A DNA stretch of 7,247 nucleotides, taken from an uncultured Clostridia bacterium. GTDB lineage: Bacteria > Bacillota > Clostridia > TANB77 > CAG-508. The notes below the pieces were generated by a model. It was not told the DNA's origin and did no database searches. It worked only from the letters and a program-made list of their open reading frames with translations. This document shows positions 1-6,547 of this stretch, one piece after another. The position numbers and the translations under genes were made by a program. Location of the stretch: NCBI GenBank assembly GCA_947623615.1, contig CANQHH010000063.1, forward strand, positions 1 through 7,247. Reading direction: 5' to 3'. Each line of letters opens with the position of its first letter. Position 1 is the stretch's first letter.

Positions 1-1044
1 CCTAATTCTTCTGCCATTATTCTTGCTAAATTAGATACCTCTATTGAGTGATTCAATACATTTTGTCCATAACTTGTCCTATATTTTAACTTACCAATCA
101 ACCTAATTAAATCTGGATGCAATCCTACGACACCTGTTTCCAATACTGCTCTTTCGCCTTCTTCTTTTATAGTATTTTCTACTTGTTCCTTTGCTTTTTC
201 TACCATTTCTTCTATTTTAGCAGGATGAATTCTTCCATCATCTATTAGTCTTTCTAAAGCAATTTTTGCTACTTCTCTTCTTAATGGATCAAATCCAGAG
301 ATAACAACCGCTTCTGGTGTATCATCTATAATTAAATCTATACCTGTTAAAGTTTCTAAAGCCTTTATATTTCTACCTTCTCTACCAATGATTCTTCCTT
401 TCATATCATCATTAGGAAGTGATACAATTGATACTGTAGTTTCTGATGTATGATCTGCTGCACATTTTTGTATAGCATAACCGAAGTATTTCTTTTGCAT
501 TTTTATCGGCTTCCTCTTTTGTTTTAGCATCTAACTCTCTTATTAACGCTGCTTTTTCTGCAACAATTGTTTTTTCTAAGTCAGAAAGCAATTGTTTTTT
601 TGCTTCCTCCTTTGTTAAGCCAGATATTCTTTGTAATTCTTGCATTTGTTTATCAACAATTTCATCTAACTCACTTTTTCTATTTTCTAATTGTTGCTCT
701 TTTTGTAATAATTCTTTTTCTTTCTTATCTGCTAAGTCAATCTTTTTTTCTAGATTTTCTTCTTTTTGGATTACTCTTTTTTCTTGTTGTTTTATCTCGC
801 CTCTTCTTTCCCTAATCTCTTCATCTAAATCTTTTCTAGCATTCATAATTTCTTCTTTGGCACTAAAAATTTCTTCTTTTTTCTTATTTTCAGCTTCTTT
901 TTCAGCCATTTCAATTATTTTCTTTGCTTCGTCCTCTGCACTACCTATTTTAGATTCAGCAGTTCTTTTTCTTACATATATTCCTACAAAAGTAAATATA
1001 ACCGCTGAGATTAGAAAAATGGCGATATAGATTACTATGTCCAT
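1..1044 (-). CDS. rny: RNase Y, 5' part (runs off the left edge), with a +1 frame break at 483
   Basis: Membrane-anchored endoribonuclease that starts mRNA decay in Gram-positive bacteria. Read from the ATG at 1042-1044, preceded by AGAGGTG (1055-1061). Residues about 3-23 form one N-terminal membrane helix followed by RKR. Residues about 30-183 are a Lys/Glu-rich coiled coil. After codon 187 (CTT, 484-486) the frame breaks: the zero frame reads CGG, continues as an unrelated tail and stops at 412. If one base (483) is skipped, the RNase Y sequence resumes at once as GYAIQKCAADHTSE. The KH domain follows, with KGRIIGREGRN at about 215-225 and then LETLTGIDLIIDD. The linker GRIHPAKIEEMVEKAK leads to the start of the HD domain; TSYGQNVLNHS places the first metal-binding His at about 332. 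The HD pair itself lies outside the window. About 347 residues are visible of roughly 520 usual in the family. The aligned spacing around the break fits exactly one extra base. It could be a sequencing error, a true mutation or programmed frameshifting; the remaining sequence shows no decay. Confidence 0.95.
480..488 (-). other. Candidate +1 ribosomal frameshift site in rny (TACTTCGGT)
   Basis: On the coding strand the reading is ATA CTT CGG TTA. The family sequence before it (NAKEIL) is in the zero frame and the family sequence after it (GYAIQKCAADH) is in the +1 frame, joining as CTT (C) GGT TAT. Ignoring base 483 joins the two with no residue gained or lost against the RNase Y pattern as I know it. 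The codon in the A site at the shift is CGG. CTT is also the slippery codon of the known prfB +1 site (CTT TGA C). No Shine-Dalgarno-like stimulator is visible at prfB-like spacing. The frame change is certain as the sequence stands; that ribosomes make it is an inference. Confidence 0.6.
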
Positions 1045-1136
1045 AATCTTTTTACACCTCTTTCTATTAAATTTTCAATGTACGATAAATATATATACAA
1101 TTTTTCCTCAATAAATATATTTTCACTTACATATAT

Positions 1137-1165
1137 ATTTTATATGTATTATTGTTAACTGTCAA
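1137..1165 (-). promoter_or_regulatory. Promoter of rny (sigma-A type)
   Basis: On the minus strand, a perfect -35 TTGACA (1160-1165) is followed by a 17-nt spacer and -10 TAAAAT (1137-1142). Transcription would begin near 1130, leaving a leader of about 85 nt before the rny ATG. The glgP promoter in this window has the same hexamers and spacing. Confidence 0.8.
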
Positions 1166-1287
1166 GTGTTTTAAGAAAAATTATCCCTTCTAGCGCTTTT
1201 CAAGTACTTTCCCCAAAAATATATTTTCATCTCACTTAATCAATTTACAACTTACTTAATTTTATACCAAATAATTTTTATTTTCTA

Positions 1288-1326
1288 TTGAATTTATTTT
1301 GTCTTTGATATATTATATAATATAAT
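1288..1326 (+). promoter_or_regulatory. Probable promoter of the DUF4912-branching enzyme operon
   Basis: Two overlapping readings are possible. TTGAAT (1288-1293) with a 17-nt spacer and TATTAT (1311-1316) has the better -35 and spacing. TTGTCT (1299-1304) with a 16-nt spacer and TATAAT (1321-1326) has a perfect -10. Either gives a short leader before the start at 1356. The region is so AT-rich that the exact boxes are uncertain. Confidence 0.55.
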
Positions 1327-1345
1327 CAATATTATATTATTTTAT

Positions 1346-1350
1346 GGAGG
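1346..1350 (+). promoter_or_regulatory. RBS GGAGG that fixes the start of the DUF4912 gene at 1356
   Basis: GGAGG lies 5 nt before the ATG at 1356. An earlier in-frame ATG at 1344 overlaps this RBS and has no RBS of its own, so the start is set at 1356. Confidence 0.85.
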
Positions 1351-1355
1351 ATAAA

Positions 1356-2261
1356 ATGCCAAAAATTTCTAAAGAAAAAAATAAAGGAACAGACAAAGAA
1401 AAAATTACAAAAATTACTAAAATCACAAAATCATTATCTGAAAAAGCTAAGATAAATAAAAAAGCAGAAAAAGACGAAAAAACATCAACAAAAAAAGCTA
1501 CTTCAAAAACTTCTAAAAAAACAAGTACATCAAAAGATATTAAGGATACTAAAGATACTAAAACGTCAGCTAAAAAAACGACTAAAAATGCCACTACTAC
1601 TGCCACTACCACTAAAAAGGTTTCTACATATACAGAATATTATGACTTACCTTTTAGATATAATAAAACATTAGTAACTATTTTAGCCCAAACTCCTAAT
1701 ATGCTATTTATATATTGGGATGTTTCTGACGAAGATAGAAATGCATATATTCAAAAATATGGTAATAATTTCTTTAATGATACACGACCATATTTGATCA
1801 TAACAAATACCACAATGAATTATTCTTTTGAAGTAGAAATTAACGATTTTGCTAATAGTTGGTATCTAAATATTAATGATGCTAACTGCAAATATACAGT
1901 AGAATTAGTACGAAAATTTATAACAAATTCAGTAGAAACTCAAAATGAAAACTCCTCTACTGATGACAATAAATTTGAACCATATTACACAAATCAATAT
2001 GTATCTATTACATTTTCTAATCAATTAGAGACACCAAATAATCATATATTATTTAATGAACTAAAAGACACAGTATTTTTTAAAAATGTAAAAACTAATG
2101 TTGTTGAAGAAAAAAATATTTATTCTTTAGCATTTTTGCAGAATATTGGTAAAATATATAAAATTTCTGACTTTTATAAAAAAATATACAATACAGATCT
2201 TATATCTGATGAAATTAAGTTTAATTTACCATCATCACCTAGAAAAGGAGTAATTAGATAA
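1356..2261 (+). CDS. DUF4912 domain protein with a Lys/Thr-rich N-terminal tail
   Basis: 301 residues. The first 90 or so are a low-complexity, strongly basic tail of Lys, Thr, Ser and Ala with short tandem units such as KDIKDTKDTKT; it looks disordered and has no signal peptide. From about 93 the folded part matches the DUF4912 pattern as I know it: YDLPFRYNKTLVTILAQTP, then LFIYWDVSDEDR (about 117-128), FEVEINDFANSWYLNI (158-173) and a β-rich continuation to about 190. The C-terminal third (QYVSITFSNQLETPNNH onward) resembles the usual tail of clostridial members. The biochemical function is unknown. The stop overlaps the start of the GH57 branching enzyme gene by one base, so the two are co-transcribed and probably translationally coupled, which points to a role in glycogen synthesis. 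A β-sandwich that helps bind glucan, and a basic tail that makes polyanion or surface contacts, are inferences only. Confidence 0.85.
   Translation: MPKISKEKNKGTDKEKITKITKITKSLSEKAKINKKAEKDEKTSTKKATSKTSKKTSTSKDIKDTKDTKTSAKKTTKNATTTATTTKKVSTYTEYYDLPFRYNKTLVTILAQTPNMLFIYWDVSDEDRNAYIQKYGNNFFNDTRPYLIITNTTMNYSFEVEINDFANSWYLNINDANCKYTVELVRKFITNSVETQNENSSTDDNKFEPYYTNQYVSITFSNQLETPNNHILFNELKDTVFFKNVKTNVVEEKNIYSLAFLQNIGKIYKISDFYKKIYNTDLISDEIKFNLPSSPRKGVIR
2244..2250 (+). promoter_or_regulatory. RBS of the GH57 gene inside the end of the DUF4912 gene
   Basis: AAAGGAG lies 10 nt before the ATG at 2261, within the last codons of the preceding gene. Together with the TAATG stop-start overlap it supports coupled translation. 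Confidence 0.75.
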
Positions 2262-3850
2262 TGAACGAGAAAGGCTATGTCAGTTTTGTATTACATGCAC
2301 ACTTACCATTCATTCATCATCCTGAAAGTGCAGATTATTTGGAAGAACAATGGCTATATGAAGCAATATCAGAAACATATATACCACTTCTTATGAATTT
2401 TCAAAAATTAGAGGAGGAAAAAGTTGATTTCAGAATTACAATGTCTCTTACTCCCCCTCTTCTTAATATGCTTGATAACAAACTTTTACAAGAACGTTAT
2501 ATAGATTATTTGAATACACATATTGAACTTTGTGAAAAGGAAATAGTTAGAACAAAAAATGATAAACGTTTAAATGATTTATCACACTACTATTTAAATA
2601 GATATTCAAATGATTTACATATTTTTAAAGATATATATAATTGTAATTTAATAAATGGATTTAAACATTTTCAAGACATTGGAGTTTTAGAGATTATAAC
2701 ATGTGGTGCTACTCATGGATATTTCCCTATACTTTATATTAATGAAAAAACCATAAAAGCACAAATTGCAGTTGGAGTAGAAACCTATAAAAAATACTTT
2801 GGTAGACAACCTCGTGGTATATGGTTACCTGAATGTGGCTATATTCCAGAATCTGATAAATATCTAAAAGAATTTGGACTTGATTACATCATAACAGAAT
2901 CGCACGGAATTTTATATGCTAATCCAACACCTATATATGGTACTTTTGCTCCTATTGTTTCCCCTGAAGGCGTTATTGCATTTGGTCGTGATATAGAATC
3001 TTCTAGGCAGGTATGGAGCTCTATAAATGGATATCCTGGTGATTTTAATTATCGTGAATTTTATAGAGACATTGGATATGATACTGATTATGATTACATA
3101 AAGCCATATATTGCTTCTAATGGTGCGCGTGTTCATACAGGTATTAAATACTATAGAATTACTGGTAAAGATTGTGAAAAGGATTTATACAATGTCCAAT
3201 GGGCTAAAGATTCCGCTGAAAAACACGCAGGACATTTTTTTGATAGCAGACAAGCTCAAATAAATCAACTTGCTCCTATAACAAATAACCCACCTATAGT
3301 TCTTTGCCCTTATGATGCCGAACTATATGGACATTGGTGGTACGAAGGTCCATACTGGTTATATATCCTATTCAAAAAAATATATTATGATGATTGTAAT
3401 TTCAAACTAATTACACCTAGTGAATATATTGACAAATACCCAACAATGCAAATTTCGACCCCTTGTCGTTCAAGTTGGGGTGCTAATGGTTATAGTGAAG
3501 TTTGGTTAAACCAATCTAACGACTATGTACATAGACACTTGCATACTGCTGGAGACAGAATGGTAGAACTTGCAAATCTTTATCCAAATGAAGATGAAAA
3601 TTCTATTCGTAGAAAAGCATTAAACCAATGTGCTCGTGAATTACTTTTAGCACAAAGTAGTGATTGGTTATTTATTATAACAAACGGAACTATGGTAGAT
3701 TATGCTAAAAAAAGAATAAAAGATCATATCGGTAGATTTACTAAATTATATTATGATATAAAAAATGACGAAATTGATACTCAATTTTTAGAAGATATAA
3801 ACGAAAAAGACTGTATATTCCCAGAAATAGACTATATGATTTATTATTAA
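2261..3850 (+). CDS. GH57 1,4-alpha-glucan branching enzyme
   Basis: 529 residues, full length for the family, cytoplasmic. It transfers a segment of an alpha-1,4-glucan chain to form alpha-1,6 branches in glycogen. All GH57 landmarks are visible: HAHLPF at 12-17, a Trp at 31 in EEQWLYEA, THGYFP at 151-156, and IWLPECGYIP with the expected nucleophile Glu191. PYDAELYGHWWYEGP carries the expected acid/base Asp352, and SSWGANGY follows at 404-411. The C-terminal helical DUF1957-type domain includes QCARELLLAQSSDWLF (about 456-471) and is typical of branching enzymes rather than GH57 amylases. Catalytic residue assignments follow characterised archaeal and Thermus GH57 branching enzymes. The start overlaps the DUF4912 stop by one base and has its own RBS. 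The gene converges on the phosphorylase gene across a shared terminator. No in-frame CGG codon was found. Confidence 0.95.
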   Translation: MNEKGYVSFVLHAHLPFIHHPESADYLEEQWLYEAISETYIPLLMNFQKLEEEKVDFRITMSLTPPLLNMLDNKLLQERYIDYLNTHIELCEKEIVRTKNDKRLNDLSHYYLNRYSNDLHIFKDIYNCNLINGFKHFQDIGVLEIITCGATHGYFPILYINEKTIKAQIAVGVETYKKYFGRQPRGIWLPECGYIPESDKYLKEFGLDYIITESHGILYANPTPIYGTFAPIVSPEGVIAFGRDIESSRQVWSSINGYPGDFNYREFYRDIGYDTDYDYIKPYIASNGARVHTGIKYYRITGKDCEKDLYNVQWAKDSAEKHAGHFFDSRQAQINQLAPITNNPPIVLCPYDAELYGHWWYEGPYWLYILFKKIYYDDCNFKLITPSEYIDKYPTMQISTPCRSSWGANGYSEVWLNQSNDYVHRHLHTAGDRMVELANLYPNEDENSIRRKALNQCARELLLAQSSDWLFIITNGTMVDYAKKRIKDHIGRFTKLYYDIKNDEIDTQFLEDINEKDCIFPEIDYMIYY

Positions 3851-3852
3851 AG

Positions 3853-3893
3853 AAAAAACTCATTATTAAATTTTATTTAATAATGAGTTTTTT
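3853..3893. terminator. Bidirectional intrinsic terminator
   Basis: A perfect 18-bp inverted repeat (3853-3870 with 3876-3893) around a 5-nt loop, with core ACTCATTATTAAA. It has an A run on the left and a T run on the right, so it gives a hairpin plus U-tract on either strand. It sits 3 bases after the branching enzyme stop and 3 bases after the glgP stop, and serves both convergent genes. Confidence 0.93.
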
Positions 3894-3895
3894 AA

Positions 3896-6463
3896 TTATT
3901 TTGTTATCCATTTTACCAAATTTAAGTTTTCACTATCTAATAGCATATTATGTTTTGGCATAACTCTAAATGTATATCCGTAATTTCCGCCATTTACTAA
4001 TTTAATCTTAGCCGAAAATGTATATTCCTTTGTTTCTTTATCTTCGTCTATAAGTTTCATTGTTTCTATTTTTATATCTCCAACAACACCATTATCTTCT
4101 ATTCTTCCATAATATACTTGTGCTTGAATGTTGTCAACAGATATATTTGGTAAACGAACTTTACATTTAACATCTATATTATTTCCAGCATCTATAGTAA
4201 TATTATCTAGATTATCTTTCTCTTGTATAATTACTATATCATCCCAATTTTGATACAATTCGCTTTTCCATAAATCATATTCTGTAACACTTTCCAAATT
4301 TGTATAATAATTATCATACAAATTACATAATGGCATATATAGTTTATCAACATAATCTATAACCATACGAGATGTACTAAATCTTCCTCCTGTCGACATT
4401 ATAGAATTCTTCATAACTTCTACCCATTTTTGAGATATACCATTTTTATCTTTGTCATAATACATTGGTATTATTTTATTTTCTAAAGTATCATATATGC
4501 TCTCACTATCAGCTTTATCTTGTTCCTCATAACTGATATATTCTGCATTACTACCTATAGACCAACCATTTTTAGAATTATAGCCTTCTGCCCACCAGCC
4601 ATCTAGTACACTAAAATTAATAACTCCATTTACAGATGCTTTTTGTCCACTTGTACCTGATGCTTCCATAGGACGTCTTGGTGTATTTAACCATACATCA
4701 ACTCCACTAACTAAATATCTAGACATTGCAATATTATAATTTTCTAATAAGAATATCTTTCCTTTGAATTGTGGTTTCATAGATATTTCATGTATATATT
4801 TTATTAAATTTTGTCCCTCTTTATCTGCTGGATGTGCCTTACCTGCAAATATTATTTGTATTGGTCTATTTTTATTACTAAAAATTTCTGTTATTCTTTC
4901 TAAATCCTTAAATATCAATGTTGCTCTTTTATATGTTGCAAATCTCCTAGCAAATCCTATTGTTAGTGCATTTGGATCTAACATTGATGTAATTTTGTTT
5001 ATTTCCTCATAGCTATACCCACATCTATGTAGTCTTTCTGTCGTACTTTTCTTAACTAAATCTATTAGTTTTATTTTTCTTTCCATGTGAGCATTCCACA
5101 ACTTGTCATTTGGAATATTGTTTACCCTCTCCCAAACTTGATTACTTTGTATATTATCTTGCCAATATGGCATCAAATATTTGTTATATAAATTTTTTAT
5201 ATTTGTTGCCAACCATGTACATGTATGAATTCCATTTGTCACATAAGTTATTGGAGATTCATTTGTGGCAATGTTTGGCCATGCATCTGCGAAAAGTTCT
5301 CTTGAAACTGCTCCATGTAATTTACTAACTCCATTTTTCTTTCCTGCTATTTTTAAAGCCAAAATTCCCATGTCAAATCCACTATCCAATTTTGAATTTG
5401 GCTTCATTCCCATTCTGAAAAAGTCAAGTTTACTTATTCCTAATTTTTCCCAATAATCTTTAAAATATTTCTCTACCAACTCAACTGGGAATATATCATT
5501 TCCTGCAGGAACTGGCGTATGTGTTGTAAAGACTGTTCTTGCCCCTACAATGTCCTTTGCAATTTCAAATGATACCTTTTTATCTTTTATTGTATTTTCT
5601 ATTAATTTCAAAATTAAGAATGATGAATGTCCCTCATTCATGTGATATATAGTTGGATTCATTCCTAATCTTCTAAATAACTCTACTCCTGCCATTCCTA
5701 ACACTTTTTCTTGTGATATACGCGTTTCCTGATTTCCACCATAAAGTGTTTTAGTTATTTCTCTGTATTCTGGTATATTTGCATCTATATCAGAATCCAT
5801 AAGATACAAAGATACTCTTCCTACATTTATTTTCCATATTTTTAAATATATTTTCTTTTTTGGCATATCTATAGAAATTATCAATTCTTTTCCATCAACA
5901 TCTTTTACAGGAAGTATTGGAAGGTTTGCTAGGTCTATTTCTTTATAATCTGTTTCTTGAATTCCTTGTGCATTAATCTTCTGTGTAAAATAACCATCTT
6001 TATACAAAAGACCTACAGCAATTAATGGAACTCCTAAATCACTTGCAGATTTCAAATGATCACCTGACAATATTCCCAAACCTCCAGAATATGTTGCTAT
6101 AGTTTCATCTAAACCATATTCTGCTGAAAAGTATGCAATTAAATCTTGTTTATTATCTGGATATTTTTTATTAAACCATGTATTTTTGCTTTTGATATAA
6201 TCATCAAAATTATCAACATAAGCATCATATTCTTTTAAAAATTCTGGATTAAAACATGCTTCTTCTATTTTTTCTTGAGAAACATACTTTAAAAATTTAA
6301 CTGGGTTTTTATCTACTTTTTCCCATAAATCTATATCTATTATTTTAAATAACTTCAAAAAATCTGTATTCCATGTCCACCATAAATTATTTGTAATATC
6401 ACTCAATCTATTAATTCTTTTTGGCAATTGTGGATTTACTGTTATCTTATTAAAAACGTACAT
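3896..6463 (-). CDS. glgP: Alpha-glucan (glycogen/maltodextrin) phosphorylase, DUF3417 type
   Basis: 855 residues; PLP-dependent GT35 enzyme that phosphorolyses alpha-1,4-glucans to glucose-1-phosphate in the cytoplasm. The N-terminus (INRLSDITNNLWWTWN, about 17-32) is the DUF3417 segment found in the bacterial/archaeal subgroup (TIGR02094-like) and absent from classical MalP. Next come AEYGLDETIATYSGGLGILS (114-133), GLLYKDGYFTQ (151-161), MNEGHSSF (275-282), TTHTPVPAGND (313-323), VTNGIHTCTW (408-417), GFARRFATYKR (503-513) and FAGKAHPAD (539-547). The PLP lysine is Lys608 in ASGTSGQKAS. Residues after about 750 form a β-rich C-terminal extension. AAAGGAGG (6468-6475) lies 4 nt before the ATG, and a consensus promoter precedes it. 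The gene is complete and contains no in-frame CGG codon by eye. It faces the branching enzyme tail to tail, so glycogen synthesis and breakdown can be controlled separately. Confidence 0.95.
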   Translation of the reverse strand: MYVFNKITVNPQLPKRINRLSDITNNLWWTWNTDFLKLFKIIDIDLWEKVDKNPVKFLKYVSQEKIEEACFNPEFLKEYDAYVDNFDDYIKSKNTWFNKKYPDNKQDLIAYFSAEYGLDETIATYSGGLGILSGDHLKSASDLGVPLIAVGLLYKDGYFTQKINAQGIQETDYKEIDLANLPILPVKDVDGKELIISIDMPKKKIYLKIWKINVGRVSLYLMDSDIDANIPEYREITKTLYGGNQETRISQEKVLGMAGVELFRRLGMNPTIYHMNEGHSSFLILKLIENTIKDKKVSFEIAKDIVGARTVFTTHTPVPAGNDIFPVELVEKYFKDYWEKLGISKLDFFRMGMKPNSKLDSGFDMGILALKIAGKKNGVSKLHGAVSRELFADAWPNIATNESPITYVTNGIHTCTWLATNIKNLYNKYLMPYWQDNIQSNQVWERVNNIPNDKLWNAHMERKIKLIDLVKKSTTERLHRCGYSYEEINKITSMLDPNALTIGFARRFATYKRATLIFKDLERITEIFSNKNRPIQIIFAGKAHPADKEGQNLIKYIHEISMKPQFKGKIFLLENYNIAMSRYLVSGVDVWLNTPRRPMEASGTSGQKASVNGVINFSVLDGWWAEGYNSKNGWSIGSNAEYISYEEQDKADSESIYDTLENKIIPMYYDKDKNGISQKWVEVMKNSIMSTGGRFSTSRMVIDYVDKLYMPLCNLYDNYYTNLESVTEYDLWKSELYQNWDDIVIIQEKDNLDNITIDAGNNIDVKCKVRLPNISVDNIQAQVYYGRIEDNGVVGDIKIETMKLIDEDKETKEYTFSAKIKLVNGGNYGYTFRVMPKHNMLLDSENLNLVKWITK

Positions 6464-6492
6464 ATTTCCTCCTTTGTTTTTACTTTTATCAT

Positions 6493-6521
6493 ATTTTATA
6501 AATAATAATTTTATATGTCAA
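6493..6521 (-). promoter_or_regulatory. Promoter of glgP (sigma-A type)
   Basis: On the minus strand, -35 TTGACA (6516-6521), a 17-nt spacer and -10 TAAAAT (6493-6498). The expected start near 6486 gives a leader of only about 23 nt. The hexamers match the rny promoter exactly. The promoter lies just past the dprA stop and no terminator hairpin separates the two genes, so some read-through from dprA is also possible. Confidence 0.8.
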
Positions 6522-6547
6522 TACATATTTTAATTTTATTTATTTTT

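Larger units (their letters stand above)
1045..1355. other. Divergent AT-rich intergenic region between rny and the DUF4912 operon
   Basis: About 310 bases without a convincing gene. It holds the rny leader and RBS, the rny promoter (1137-1165) and the promoter and RBS of the plus-strand operon (1288-1350). The middle (about 1170-1285) is AT-rich with a small AGCGCT palindrome at 1192-1197 and repeats of CTTAAT. I see no tRNA, no riboswitch-like structure and no terminator hairpin. Confidence 0.7.

Noticed and set aside
412..483. Zero-frame continuation of the rny reading frame (tail beginning RLCYTK)
   Set aside because: It has no resemblance to RNase Y, while the +1 frame over the same bases encodes the conserved KH domain.
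480..500. prfB-like Shine-Dalgarno stimulator upstream of the rny site
   Set aside because: The upstream stretch is A-rich (AAAGAAATA) with no AGGGGG-like sequence at the short spacing used in prfB; dprA has only an AAGGA much further upstream.
567..815. Plus-strand open frame opposite the RNase Y coiled coil
   Set aside because: Its hydrophobic Phe/Leu-rich translation is the mirror of a Lys/Glu coiled coil; no RBS or family match.
1344..1355. Upstream ATG at 1344 as the start of the DUF4912 gene
   Set aside because: It overlaps the GGAGG that serves the ATG at 1356 and has no RBS of its own.
1337..1612. Minus-strand open frame opposite the Lys-rich DUF4912 tail
   Set aside because: Val/Phe-rich antisense of a low-complexity Lys/Thr region; not a gene.
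2912..3136. Minus-strand open frame inside the branching enzyme gene
   Set aside because: It lies wholly within a full-length conserved gene and has no family features.
3726..3735. TATCGGTAG in the branching enzyme gene, similar to the shift motif
   Set aside because: It is read as CAT ATC GGT AGA, so CGG is not an in-frame codon and no shift is needed; it serves as a negative control.
4764..5456. Three plus-strand open frames opposite glgP
   Set aside because: They are antisense to conserved phosphorylase motifs and have no RBS or recognisable product.
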